Assembly: GCA_013396655.1 (NCBI GenBank)
Contig: WBMV01003159.1
Coordinates: forward strand, 62,001-126,000
Direction: 5' to 3'
Length of the DNA stretch: 64,000 bases
Source of the DNA: Campylorhamphus procurvoides
Taxonomy: Eukaryota; Chordata; Aves; Passeriformes; Dendrocolaptidae
Both the position numbers and the translations under genes were made by a program. Within the stretch, counting starts at the first letter, position 1; every line of letters starts with the position of its first letter. Under the pieces are notes generated by a model, which was given only the letters and a program-made list of their open reading frames with translations, was not told the origin of the DNA and ran no database searches. Below are positions 37,977 through 50,417 of the stretch, one piece after another.

Positions 37977-38365
37977 CATAGAATCATAGAATATGCTGAG
38001 CTGGAAGGGTCGCATCAAGACCATCAAGTCCAACCATCAAGCATTGTGGAAATGCTTCTTGAAATCAGACAGGCTTGGTGCTCTGACCACCTCCCTGGGG
38101 AGGCTATTCCACTGTACAACCACCCTCAGGGTGAAAAACTTCTTCCTGATATCTAAACTAAATTTTCCCTGACTCAGCTTCATGCCATTTTCTCAAATCT
38201 TGTCACTGGTCATGAGAGTGATCAGTACCTGACCCTCAAGAGGATGTTGAGGACTTCAGTGAAGTCCCCATTCAGTCTCCACTTCTGCAGCTTAAACAAA
38301 CCAAGAAACCCTCCAGACCCTTCACTGCCCTTGTGGCCTTCTTTGGACACTCTCTTGATATGCCA
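37977..38365 (-). mobile_element. CR1 LINE 3' end, reverse strand, with octamer tail
   Basis: Two perfect copies of the CR1 tail octamer (catagaat at 37977-37984 and 37985-37992; attctatg on the element's strand) mark the 3' end. The 3' untranslated region and the end of ORF2 follow to about 38365. The words gaccatcaagtccaacc, cttggtgctctgaccacctc and cttcttcctgatatc are standard for avian CR1 in reverse orientation. It is 5'-truncated. Confidence 0.92.
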
Positions 38366-40576
38366 GCTGGTTAGCTTAGAAAACAAGCTTTGTCTCAGAT
38401 TCTTCAACATACTCAAGCAAGTTGCATAAACTGCAAACATTTTAAAGAATTTTGTGAGGTGGAGAAAATAGTATGGAAGTGGTTGCTAGTATTTACAAAA
38501 TTTTAAATGTTAATGGTTCCTGCAGAAGTGTCTTGTGAATGGGCAATGTGCATGAACAGTAGGCAATGTTAAATTCTGACATTTTTAACCAATTTCAGTT
38601 CCATGTTATACAGAAATTTTTAATATAAAAATGTTGGTATTAAATATAAATTATATGCAAAATATAAATTAAATAAAAGGTCAAGTAATATATCTTTTTA
38701 CACTTAAAAACATTTATTTTGCTTTAAATCCCATTCGCTTTAGTTAAGGATTGAATTGGCATTTCTTAAACCAAATCAAGTTTATATTAATTTGAGAACA
38801 CTACACAGACTTACATGGTGTCAAGTTAGGAAGTAGGTATTGATGAAGATAAGAACACAGAAAAAACACTAGTGTATCTTGAGCACAAATTGTCTAATGG
38901 GAGTCAAGATCATTCTTCTGTGGAGAAGCTCTGTTTTGAACTGCATTAAATTCATGAAACTTACTCCTAGGAAACATATGAAACGGCAAGCACCCTGAAA
39001 TCCTTCATCTATAACTTTCTGTTAGGAATTGGAAATACAATAGTCTTTAGTCTTGCATTACTTCTTGCTCTTGGAAGAGGGAACAGTCCAGGTCACAGAG
39101 AGTGTTTTTCTCACTGTTGTCTTCTCTCGGTGCTATTTGGTATTTGCCCAGGTGCTGGGTAGCCTGTTTCCCATAACTTATATTTGTAAGTAAAAAGATC
39201 CTCTACTGACTAAAAAGCTTTGGGAAGTCCCATTGTCTCTATCAACAGAACTGAGAGGCAAACTCACTGAGCCTGCCTGGAGGTGATCTGCAATAACTTG
39301 TCTTGTCATTAAAGAAATCAGAGAGGTGTTTTTATGATGATCATAGGCTCTCAGATCTGTAGCCACTGATCTGGGAGAGCAAATGGAAGTACTGCAGATA
39401 GTCTTATTTTTCTCTTTATCTGAAAATTTAACATTTTCCTCTAGAAGCAAAGCTTCTTATCACCTGTGATGTAGCTTTTGTTGAAGCTTGAGCAGAAAGC
39501 TTTTTTCTCCTAAATCTTCTCTGAGTGAGCGTATACCCTCAGCCCAAGACAAGTTATGCTCCTAACCAGAGCTGTCTAACTGAACTTATGGATATCAGCT
39601 AAACCATGTCAGCCAGCAGTGCAGACTGAGTAACTCAGCTTATTTCTTCATGTTAAACCTTATCATAAATAATGAAATATTGAATAATAATGAATTTTAA
39701 GCTGGGTTACTAATGCATTTGTTTTTCTTCTCTCCTTTACCAACCTGATCCAAGTTAGGTGTAATGTGTTCTTTTCTCTTACTTTTGGTAGAGGTGGTCA
39801 GCAGTTATGTGACCAGAGTACCTGGGAGATTCTAGGTCATTATGTAGCATCCCTATTTCCCCCATCTCAGCTCCATACCGCACTACTTTAATAGAATGTA
39901 CACAATTCCCTTAACATCTCCACAAACCCACCAAAAGAATTGTAAAAAAGGACTAATTTTAATCCCTTGAGAAATATTTTATTGTAATCTGTTCCCAGCT
40001 GTGGTTCTCAATTACCACTGAAGAATAAACCAATATTTATCTTTGATTTCGTTTTTTTCCAGACCATATTCTTCATGTATATTTATGTACTTAGCAAACT
40101 CTTTTATGACAAGATGTTTTGTGGATGTGTTTTTTAAAGCAGTTATATAACAATCTTGATTATTTAAAAAGTTCCACGTATTTTTAAGCACTCCTCGTTT
40201 CAGGAAGACAGTTAAGAGAATTACAAATAATAAATAAGATTTTCTCAAACTTGTAAACATTTTCAACTTCCATTGTCATTTCATGAGATCTTTGAAACTT
40301 TCTTTTTTGCTTGTGTGTGCATCACTCTCTATGGCAGTGACTGTGGTGGTACTCTTAGGCCTGGTTTCTCTGACACATTTCCACTTTTGAGCTGAGACAT
40401 TTATCCTGAATAATTAACTCATCCTTGTTTTGTAGTGAGTGCTGCTTGTACCTCCTAGTCTCTGAGAAATGCTTCAGGGAAACCAAGTCTGAACTTTGAA
40501 ATAGCTGAATTTGTCTTAACTTCCAGGGAAAAGCACATGTTAGAGAGAAAGCATTTCCGAGATCTACTTAAGTTAC
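38366..40576. other. Unique AT-rich DNA, nothing recognised
   Basis: No supported gene or repeat. Confidence 0.4.
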
Positions 40577-40870
40577 TGTCTTAGTTCAAAGGAGAACTAA
40601 GATATCTATNNNNNNNNNNNNNNNNNNNNNNNNNNNNNNNNNNNNNNNNNNNNNNNNNNNNNNNNNNNNNNNTGATGGCCTATTAGCACCCACGCCCCCT
40701 CAGGCTGGGTGTGAAGGTGCTAACGACTTCCTGGCCAACTGCTACAAATGGTCCATTGTTCTTGGGGAATGAATAGAGGGTGTAGAATACATAGCGTTAA
40801 TCACCCCCACACAGTGATAACTGGTCCCTCCTGCTGAACTAGGACCGTTACCCAAAAGCACAGCTGAATC
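40577..40870. mobile_element. Possible LTR-type repeat around an assembly gap
   Basis: The left edge reads TGTCTTAGTTC, an LTR-like start, and contains a perfect hairpin CTTAGTTC-AAAGGA-GAACTAAG (40580-40601) just before the gap. After the gap, 40673-40870 is GC-richer than the surroundings (acccacgccccctcaggctggg) and resembles repeat rather than unique DNA. A 5-bp gttac precedes the TG at 40577 and recurs after a CA at 41453, which could be a target duplication of an 877-bp element. This may be chance. Confidence 0.3.
40610..40672. other. Assembly gap (63 N)
   Basis: A run of N directly follows the hairpin at 40580-40601 and GC-richer sequence follows. The structure may have blocked sequencing. 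Confidence 0.95.
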
Positions 40871-41690
40871 AAATCTTCCATCCAACCCTGCTAACCTTCA
40901 GTGAATCACCTCACTTGTGAAAATATTCGGCTGACCCATATTGACTGATACACCTTCTGTTAGAAGTATAAAATTGCTACCATGTCACTTTAGTAGAAGC
41001 AACCTAAATTCTCATAAGAGAAAGCACTATTTTATTCTAAACTTCATCTATTTGCCAAGAGGACACAAGTCCTTAGTTACTGTGAGAACCTGTACAGTAC
41101 AACCAATACAACTTCCCTTGGAGTCAAATATTTTGGTCAAAACTACCCTAGTGCTTTCATAATGCAACCAGTGTGCACCAAACTGACCTGCCATGGGATA
41201 TCACGTGTTTTTTATGCAGAATTAATGAGCAGAACTGGAGTGTAGCAAAGGTCAAAAGGGACCTTTCTGTATTAGCAACAAAACAGATACAGGTCACACT
41301 GTTCTAGAGCTAACGCTGGACCTGAATAAGAGTTGTGCCCTGTTACACCATTCCCCTAAGCTGCAGACTTGAACACACTGAGAGAAATAACACATACAAA
41401 AACGTCAAAGATCCATGGCCTGGGAGGAAAACACATAGGTTGACGAGGCCTCAGTTACTGTATTTTTACTGCGACTCTCCGGAAAACAGAAACATGTTGC
41501 TTTCTTGCCTATGTGCCTGGTGACCAGGAGCAATAGGAAAACTTGAGATAGGGGTTAACAGAGGTATGCTATCTCCCTCTGGGAGTAGTCACTGAATCAC
41601 ACATAGGCAAAAACCCATGTATACTCCTATAACCTCACCAGTTACCATATTAATACATCAAGCACTCAGGATTTTTCATGTTTATTTTCT
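40871..41690. other. Unclassified DNA, possibly repeat-derived
   Basis: No gene is supported. A TATA-like word (tataaaa near 40966) is the only promoter-like element seen. Confidence 0.3.
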
Positions 41691-41699
41691 AAGGTTTTG

Positions 41700-41830
41700 G
41701 TGTGAATTCATTAATTAGCCCAGTAAATTTGCTAATGAATATTTTAATAGTGTTAATATTGTCCATATGCAAATTGAGTCTACAGTGTCACCTGGAGAAG
41801 AAATGCTTCAGCCTTTGATTGATTTGTGAT
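41700..41830. promoter_or_regulatory. Candidate conserved non-coding element with POU octamer
   Basis: A perfect octamer ATGCAAAT (41767-41774), the site bound by POU-domain factors, lies close to a homeodomain core ttaattag (41711-41718) and gctaatgaatatttta. The block is unlike the nearby simple AT-rich DNA. The regulatory role is inference. Confidence 0.25.
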
Positions 41831-43516
41831 GCAAGTTTTGTTTTGCTACTTTCTCTTCCTTTAGATCAACCAGGTGGCATTTCAGTGATAATAATGTCTT
41901 CAGCCCGTGTCAACATAGAGATTATTTCACATGGGTAGTGAAGGTCAAATATTTTTAAAACACAAATAAAATGAATTTTTGGAAGCTCAAAATTACCTTT
42001 GGATTCAGAAAGCTCTTTCCAATCCATGGGCAATTCTCTTTAAGAAAAGATGGTTTTAAGTTATGCATACTTCTCATTTGTCTGTTCAGAGATTTCCCTG
42101 CCTCTTCTGCAACATAGTCTGTATAATTTAAGGTGACTCTCTGTACAGGAAAGTTCACCTTCCATTAAAATGTTTTCTTCAGTAAGCACTCTCCTGGAAG
42201 TGCTGTAGTGTAAACATGAGTGGCTACGAATACGAACATTTATTAAATAGTGTTGATGAATTTTTCAATACCCAGGGGAGTGCAATTCGCAGCTCAATCA
42301 TTCAGGCCATTTTAAGTGCTGCACAGGACAATTCCACTACATCTTCCATTAATATTTAATTGCCTATTTTATTCTGTTTACCTTTTTGGTTAATATATAA
42401 TTTAAAGCCCTTCTACTAAAGCAGGCGGGGGAGGGGGTGGAGTGGAGAGAACAACTGTTAGCCTGCTTTTAACAAATCTCTGGTGAGAGCTTTTCCTTCA
42501 TTTAAAATTCATTGCAAAGAATTTTTATTTAATATCAATAACACCAACCCCAGGTATTAAAGAAAAATTTGGAAGCAAACATTGCATAACAGTCCTGACA
42601 TTGACTTAGGTTTGACTGACACCATTTTCTGACTGACAGTCTTTCACAAAGCACCCTAGAAGATTGGGAGGATGCCACACAGCCTGACCCCTGGAGGGGA
42701 GTACAAAAAAGGTTATTCCACAGGAAGTAATATCCTTCACAGTTTTGGTGGAGAGGGAAAGGGATTACAAATTGTAACAAAAATACCTTGTTCACAATTA
42801 CAAAAACGGGGAATATTTACAGATGTATGTATTACATTGTGGTGATTAGGAAATAAACTGCAAGACTAATAGGCCTGAAACTACTTGAGTACTGTAAACA
42901 GGATACCAAAGCAACAATCATGTAACAATGTTACACTTGCTCTTCATTGCCAGTCATTGGGATGTCACAGTTTATGAGAATCAAAAATCTGATAGAGAAT
43001 TATTTATTTATTACTAGTAGCAAAGAGCTGCTTTTTGAATTTGGAACAAAGTTTATAGGAGTGGTACTTAGGCTTGTGGTCATTATTCTGAGAATCACAA
43101 ACAGATTTAGATGAGCTTAACTGTTGACATAAACGCGGTTGTTCTGAACTACCCAGAGGATGCGTATTTGATCTTGCACCTTCTCTAGTCTCTAATATAT
43201 ATATAAAAGATTAGGAGTTTACAGCCTAAAGTAGCCTATCACTTTTATCACCTCCTGTCCTAAGATAAAATCAGGGTTTGATGGAATTCCAGAGACACTT
43301 TAATATCTGTCTTGCATGCCCCTCTGGCTTTGTACAAGGAGTGCTGAATTAGTACAGAACATTCAAATAGGATTTGTTCTGAGATATAAAGAAATCATTA
43401 CAATGGTTACTAGATTCTATTCATTTAGCAAGCAGTTTATCTAAAATTATCTTACATAAATGTTACTCTTATATGTATGAGATGGACAGATAGAAGTAGC
43501 TACAATACAAACCCAC
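41831..43516. other. Unique DNA, nothing recognised
   Basis: No gene is supported. The stretch 42240-42410 (homeodomain-like attaatatttaattg words) again has a conserved-element look. There is a G-rich spot (gcgggggagggggtgg) at about 42424-42439, with only two long G-runs. Confidence 0.35.
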
Positions 43517-43618
43517 GTGTATATATATTTATATATTAGTGCATATATATACACATGCATACATATAACTACTTATATGTGTATATATATATATATACAT
43601 ATATATGCATATGTACAC
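43517..43618. repeat. AT-rich microsatellite (TA/CA/TG)
   Basis: Long alternating tatata, catata and tgtata runs. The Tyr/Ile-rich open frame through it is an artefact. Confidence 0.9.
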
Positions 43619-43621
43619 AGT

Positions 43622-43655
43622 TTCTTCAAGAAAGAAGTTCTTCAAGAACTTCTTC
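43622..43655. repeat. 23-bp perfect inverted repeat with TTCTTCAAGAA repeats
   Basis: AAGAAGTTCTT-C-AAGAACTTCTT is a perfect 11+1+11 inverted repeat at 43632-43654. The word TTCTTCAAGAA, itself an inverted repeat, occurs at 43622-43632 and 43638-43648. TTCaaGAA units resemble half of a heat-shock element, but the strict 5-bp alternation is not kept. Confidence 0.75.
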
Positions 43656-46001
43656 AGAGTTACCCTTCAAAGGAAATTCCGTGGGTTTACACAAATAGTA
43701 AATCCAGTATATTATTGTGCAAGCTCTTGAGTTTCTCTTAGTTTTGTCTTTTGAAACCTAGTCACTAGAGAAAGGCCAGCAAGGGCATCGTGTGTTTTGT
43801 CCTTGCAGAAAGTTATTTGTATTCTTTTCAGTTATGATATGTCAGTTCATCTCACAGCCAACGCTTATCAAATATCTGTTCAATATTGCACAGAATGTGA
43901 AAAAAGATAAAGACATTGGACATTCTGTGTTTTCTACCAATGTAATAAAATGAAAACGTTTAGTATATTTTCATGTACCTAAATTCCACCTGTACATAAG
44001 TCAAATTAGTGGCAAAAGGATGTATGCAATGCAAGATCAGAAGCAGAATCCTGACCTACTTGAATGCTGAGAAGTTTTTGAAAAGTAATAAATAAATTCA
44101 ATAAAATAATTCAATTCCTTAGGTTTTTTTGGCTCACTCACTTTTTCTTTTACAACCACCCAGGGCACCTCTACATAACATAATGCCATGACATGGAAGA
44201 GAACTAGAGGAGGTATTAGAAAGCATTTTCTCTAGTCAAATATGCCTTGCTTTCCAGAATTATGTACAGCATTGAAGACTAGCACATACATATTCACAAG
44301 CTCGATGTGAATATCCTGATGAAATGAGAAAATGTGAACATTTAGTAAAGTTAGCATGACTTAGGCTTCTATATTTTTTTTTTTAAATTACAAGGAGAAA
44401 CAAAAAGCATGAATAAAGTAAAACAGCCTATTTATAGTCTTTAAGACCTATCTAGTGCAATACATAAAACTGGAAATATTTCTATCTGCTTATAGTACCT
44501 GTTCAACAACTTGGGAACAGACAAGGCAAACACAATGGCATTACCTGTGACCTTGCTTCTTATTGTTAAAATCTCAAGATAACAGGGCATGCCAATGAAC
44601 TAGCTAAGAGCAATTAACAGTTGTATCTGCAACAATACTGGACAACAGCAAAATGGGCAGGGAGTATTCATGTTTAATTGCCAGATCACAAACAAGCAGT
44701 CAATATGATCATGCAGAAGGTTCCTCTGTATTTGAACCTTCAGATTTTATCATAGTCTAGAAAACTAATCCGAGTCTTGCTAAAGTTTAAGGGAAAATCA
44801 TATCTATTAAAAGTAAAATGACACACAACTCCACTCCCACCCATTCTTTTAACAGACAATATTTCAAATCTTCAAGCCTTCCATACACAAGGTTTCAAGC
44901 AAATGCAAGATCAGGAAACAGTAATTTCCTCATTAACAATACCAGCCATGGGGTTGCTTTTCCTGCCCTGAGTGATCACTGTGCTGTGATTTGCTTCTTG
45001 AGGGCCTCTCTTCACTGCTGCTATTTCCTGCCTCAGAGAATTAGGATGCAGTGCCTACTAACTACGACTCTTTGGTCTGTTTTGAACTTGTTGCACAGAG
45101 TAACTGCCAGTCACTCGTGGTCTAATTTTACCTATCAACTGACCTACAACGTTACTGTCCTGCAACATGAAGGGCATACAGATTGATATGTAAGCTTATT
45201 TGTCTGAACTCCTGAAGTAATCAATAAGCTATAGACTTAATTGTTTAAATAAAATATGCTTTATTACTAACTTTTATATAGTCTGCAAATATAAAAGGCT
45301 TTGTATTGTTTTATGTCTTTTTATGCCATATATTTCCTGTTTTACACAGTAATTAACTAGATCATACTATTTTATTTACATTTAGCCACATGGTAAAATG
45401 GATTTACCAGTTACAACCTATTCACTGGGATCAGAGTAACCTATATTATTTGAGAAAGGCTAGTAGTCTTCATTCAATAATCAGAGATGATGTTTGCATG
45501 TCGAAACTCATTCTCATCCCAGAGTGAATGAATTCATAGGCACTGTTCTACTTTGTCACCCAAGAAGTACAGTCTCTCTCATTTGATTTATGGATGTTTT
45601 TCTAAGTTTGTCTGAACAACACATGGGCACTGCACATTATCAAGTCTTCCTGCTGTCTAAGACTGTTTGCAAGCTGAAGCAAGGAGAAAGAGGAGAAAAT
45701 TCATCCTATTGGTTTGGTGTTTCACCATTCGTGGTGAAACATTATCAAAATATTTTGGTTGGTCTTTTGTGATTTTTCTTTATTTCACTGTAAATTGCTG
45801 AATAGAGAAGTTTAGAAACTGTTTCCAATCACTACCTAAATTTCGCAATCCCTCACATTTCCTCTCTAGACTTAACATGTCACTAGTAGAATATAGTCTA
45901 TTCATTGTGTCCTCCTATTAAATACATTCAAACTCTACTCTCTTGCTCCTGGAAAACTAACCTCAAATGGAGTTAAGAAGCATTACTCTGTTTTAGTTTG
46001 G
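43656..46001. other. Unique AT-rich DNA, nothing recognised
   Basis: An open frame of 122 codons at 44818-45186 is Ser/Thr/His/Leu-rich with no known domain. No splice or promoter context supports it. Confidence 0.4.
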
Positions 46002-46028
46002 TTTGGTTTGTTTTTGGTTTTTTTTTTA
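46002..46028 (+). repeat. G/T-only short tract
   Basis: gtttggtttggtttg followed by a T-run, the same type as the other G/T tracts. Confidence 0.6.
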
Positions 46029-46689
46029 ATATCTTTAAACTCAGTTGCAAGTATTTTTTAATGTGCCTGATATTTTCAGTCTGTTGTCTCTACTTTGCAT
46101 GTCATTAGGAGTCATTTGATTATTCAGTCTCATAGGTTTACTAAGAGACATTCTGTACCAATAAAATAGTTCACTTTTGAAATTGACACTATGCTTCATT
46201 CCGTACTCATTACATAAGCAGAAACTCTTAATTCTTACCACATGCTTGTAGCTTTTTAGAATTTCTCTAGTCCCTTTCATGGACTAGATAGAATATAGAA
46301 GTATAAATTTCAAGCACATCTCTAAAGGTTTAGCATACAAGAAAGTAATTTGGACCAACTCTATCATATTGTCTAACCTCAGTTAAAAATACTGTGAAAA
46401 TGTTTTTGTAAATTGCTGCTGTGTTCCTAAGCAAACTACACACAGAATATTTTTCTGACTAGTTTCCTCTCTTAAAAGGATGTGTACATTGGCTGCTTGC
46501 CGTCCTTCAGAAAATCAACTTACTTTAACATGTTCAGGTGCCTTTGTTCTGTTCTGTCTAAGAAGAATGAGCAATGGGGTGAAGACAGACAGAGCTGGGT
46601 TTCTCTAAAGAAAGGGTTTTTTTGGGGGGTACAGAGTACACAGGAAACACAGATAACTGTGTAAGTTAGAAAGTAATCACACCACACCC
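46029..46689. other. Unique DNA, nothing recognised
   Basis: No supported gene or repeat. Confidence 0.4.
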
Positions 46690-46979
46690 TGTGCCTCATC
46701 TTCAGCTGTGAAGCAAAATATACACAGGTATTCTCTCAATAAACGGCAAAGTAGTTGGAAGGACTAAAAAAAAAAAGAGTTTATTTCAGAGGCAAGGGCA
46801 CTGAAAACTCACAAATCTTCACAGTTCTGTATGGCAGCATCAGGCCCCAGGGAAAAGGTAAACCTTTTATTTGTTCCCTGGACTTTATCATTGCTTCCGC
46901 TTCCTTGGCTCCCCTGCTTGCTGCTTAGGCCTTGTAGCATTTTTGTGAGCGTTCTCTCTCTTGTACCTGGTGAGGCACA
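46690..46979 (-). mobile_element. Short LTR-like element bounded by 9-bp inverted repeats
   Basis: Perfect terminal inverted repeats TGTGCCTCA (46690-46698) and TGAGGCACA (46971-46979) bound 290 bp. Five more matching bases (ccaca/tgtgg) lie three bases outside on each side. On the reverse strand an ATAAAAGG TATA-like box (46870-46863) precedes an AAATAAAC polyadenylation-like signal (46787-46780), the order of an LTR. No target duplication is visible, so a non-LTR inverted-repeat element or chance remains possible. Confidence 0.45.
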
Positions 46980-47198
46980 TTCTGTGGAGTGTGTGCTGAG
47001 AAACATCTAAAACTGTCCCTGGGAAAGATGCCTCATTCCAGACAGGAAGTGTGAAAATAACTACCTTCTTGGTAGCAATATCTTCTGGAAAAGTTATTTA
47101 CCCCTACATCAACAGTCATACAGAATGACTTTTATCAGTGCTTATAGGAATAAATACATTGGTCCTACCACATATAAAATCTACTTCTTCTATTTTAG
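46980..47198. other. Unique DNA
   Basis: A short interval before the candidate exon, with nothing recognised. Confidence 0.35.
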
Positions 47199-47284
47199 AT
47201 CCAGACAACAATCCTGATGCTGCCAGGATGGGTGTTCAGAGCTGTCTGCTGACGCTGCACCTTGTGTTCCATCTAACCCCAAGG
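47199..47284 (+). other. Candidate exon A (86 bp), unproven
   Basis: The segment follows a pyrimidine-rich acceptor (ctacttcttctattttag, ending 47198) and ends AAGG before gtaggt (47285-47290). One frame is open through it and ends on a complete codon. The peptide contains DPDNNPDAARMGVQSC, which I do not recognise. It may be a non-coding RNA exon or chance. Confidence 0.2.
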
Positions 47285-47290
47285 GTAGGT

Positions 47291-48150
47291 AGGACATTAT
47301 ATTTATTTCATACACATAATAATAACAATGGTATGATTCAGAAGACAGTCAAGCATTTGCAATGGTTCAGTCATAAATGTCAGCAGAAGCCTAAATCTGT
47401 AAACCTTTTGCAACATGCACTTCTGTCAACATTGTTTAAATATAAATGAGAAATCTTAATTCAAAATATCACTAGAAATAGGTCTTGTTCAACTGTTGAC
47501 TCATCTTATGCAAAAATACATTGCCTCCTTGAACAACAGTATGCCCATGTCTAGGCCTCTGCTTTTTTGATGGGATCACGCTGGTAATCAGCAATTATCA
47601 GTGAAGCTTTCAAAGTGCCTTCATAGGAGTAGGAAGTTCAACAACTCTTTGCAATAAAGATTCACGTTTTTTGTTCTTATATATGTACCTGCACACATCT
47701 TTATAGATGATCCTTACATATAACTTTCATGTTAAGCAATGGTTTGGAACAAATTTGTGGAAGAAGTTTATCCAGATCATCTTTCCAGTACATCCTTCTG
47801 GAGAGGCATACTGCAGGCATATTAGGTAATGTAGAGGCAGACACCAGAATGGGGTTATATTCATAAAGTCATGACATGCAAATCTTACTGCCACTAAAAT
47901 GTACAATAAAAGCCATTACTGAATCAGAGGAAGTAGTATGGTTTTCAACATTATCCACATGAAAATATTTTTTTCTGTTATATATAGTCTAGTTTTTTCA
48001 CACATAGGCTTCACATGAACTCTAAAAAAGTTAAGAGTATAGACCAAAAAGGTTTACCATATCATTTTTCAACTATCAGGATCAGTCAGGAAAGAGCACT
48101 GAGATTTCAGTACATAATAATTCAGAAAAATCTTTATTTTTTTCAAACAG
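47291..48150. other. Unique DNA between the two candidate exons
   Basis: AT-rich, with nothing else recognised. It would be an intron of 866 bp (47285-48150) if the candidate exons are real. Confidence 0.3.
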
Positions 48151-48195
48151 AGTGAAAACCCATTTTGCTATCAAGTAGGAGTTGACAGTCCTCAG
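48151..48195 (+). other. Candidate 45-bp microexon, unproven
   Basis: A strong acceptor (tttatttttttcaaacag, ending 48150) and near-consensus donor (CAG then gtaaga, 48196-48201) bound exactly 45 bases. The frame that continues from candidate exon A is open for all 15 codons (SENPFCYQVGVDSPQ). I know no protein with this peptide. Splice-like pairs arise by chance in AT-rich DNA, so confidence is low. Confidence 0.25.
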
Positions 48196-48201
48196 GTAAG
48201 A

Positions 48202-50417
48202 ATGAATTTCCAAGACAGACTTAGAGGAAAATAAAGGAGAAAGTGTTGAGAGACAATTAAAGGGAAAAGTGTTTCCGTTAGAGATTTGCAGGTGGAAAAT
48301 TTAAAAAGATAATTTGTTTACTATGTAAATGAAAATAAAATGCAGTTGATGTCCTCAATAAAATGTGTGCCTAGCTTCTTTTGAGGGTGTGTTTGGTATT
48401 TAAAGTTGGACTTTTCATTGTGAAAGGTGTTTTCTGTCAAGGAGGATTCTGCTATACTTTAATATCACTGAACATTTTAGGGTGCTTACTTTGCCACTGC
48501 AAATATTCAGCATTTACAGGTGAAATGGGTGAATTTTAGTTTTAAATTATGTTAATCTAAAATATTGTCCAAACTGATACCCAATCTGAAGAGTTTCTTA
48601 CTTATCACAGCCACAATTAATGCTGAGAGGATCAGTAGGGAATTTTTTGCATTTTTTCCTTAGATCAGGACTGATAAGAAGTAAAACTATAGAATATATA
48701 TATATATTTCTTCATATGAAGTTTGCACACCTACTAGTTATCACCTGTCAGTTATCACTTTTTATGATAATGTTGTAACAACTCTGTACTAAAACTTAGG
48801 ACTCTCTTCCTTATATGAGTTTAGATGTAGCCTTTCAAAAATACTAGAGCATAATGTATATGAATCTACAGTTGTCCACAAGATTGTGGTCCAATTTTTA
48901 AAGTAATTTTCTTTTCTATAAAGTATCCTTCATGTTCTACTGTTCATATGGCCAGTGATTTGAGTACATTAGAATGATCTCATATACATTTTCAAGAAGA
49001 AATGGAAAAGTATTTAAAATTCAGATATTTTATCTTAATGATTGTCTCATCTAATGTGTATTTATGCAAGTGTATCGGGCCATTCATTCAACACATACAA
49101 TAAATATATACACACACAACATTCAATTATGATGTTCTTTATTTCCAACAGACAAAAAACTCTGACTGTTTGCATAATCTTGAAATGATCAGAGGAAAGA
49201 AAATCTGATTCTGTACTAGACTTTTTTTTTAAACTGAATTAGAAATTTCCTGATGCATCTTCTTTCACCAAATAGGAACAAAGATAAATTTTTACAGACG
49301 ATTCCAAACAGTCCATTTGGCTCAGATGTAAGTACTGAGCTGCAAGAAGCACTACACAGTGCTTATGACATTTGACATATAAAGTTTAGTAGCAACACAT
49401 AAAATGTTCTAGTAGTGGGATAAAATGCAGTTAACAGCACGTGTTAACTTCTCCATCTGAGAGTAGGTTAAAACAGTAAAATACACCATATATGTCTCAT
49501 CCAAACTATGTCATGGAGAAAATGGGATGTAATTAAAATATATTTATAATTTTCAAGAAGAAAAAAAGGTCTTTCCTACTTATAAATGTGTGTTCTCTTT
49601 AATATAAATCTTCACATTTGGCAGTATACTCTAAGGGTCCTGTTTCGTGGCTTCCGTGTGACAGTGAACAGAAGCCAAACTATATTTTTCTGTACTTGAA
49701 CAGCATGCACAATAGGTGTGTCAACAAAACTTACAGGATAGTGAAAGAATGTTTTCTTTTAGCCATCTATGTCTTCACATCACTTTCTTTATTATTGTTA
49801 CAATCTGGTTTCAGTGATTCATAAGAAATAGTACAGTAGCATTAATAACAGTACTGAATTAGATGGTTTAAGATCTAGTTTGAAATTAGATTGCAGTTAG
49901 ATTAAAACAAGTGGAGGTATGTATGTGTAACAGAAGAGTGGGATCAAATGCAGAAAAAGTCATTTTTTTGCTTTGCCTGACTGGCTACTAAGGGAGAGGA
50001 TGATATGCCTCCCCAGCTCTGTTATTTACAGCCTTTGCTCTTTCTTCCAACTTCCCTATTTCCAGACCTTCCTCCCCTGAGTGCCACAGCCAACTGCAAT
50101 TAAGATAACACCTAAAGCCTTGCCTGACAAGGTAAACTCAAATTATGAAGCAATCCCTTCACACAGAAAGACCTGGTTTGTTAGATTACTTGTGGATTGG
50201 CTCTGTATGACAGCTGGTTTGCTAAAGGTGAGCTATCTGCATTTTCAATGCAGGCAAGCATCATTTAAAGGAAAAATAAAGATGTCATTTTTTTATTTGT
50301 CACAGAGTTCATGTAATATTCCTTCTCAGTTTTCTTCATTGTTGACTTCTTAGGGAAATAGCAGCAAGTGTGTACCTTCGAATGAGAGACCTAATTTTGT
50401 TATAGATGAACATAGTG
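48202..50417. other. Unique AT-rich DNA, nothing recognised
   Basis: A short (AT)n run lies at 48694-48707. No gene or transposable element is supported. Confidence 0.4.

Noticed and set aside
42424..42439. G-rich spot as a G-quadruplex
   Set aside because: It has only two runs of five G; the other runs are two bases, below the usual requirement.
44818..45186. 122-codon open frame, Ser/Thr/His-rich
   Set aside because: No domain, no flanking splice sites I trust, and no better than chance for 64 kb of stop-poor stretches.
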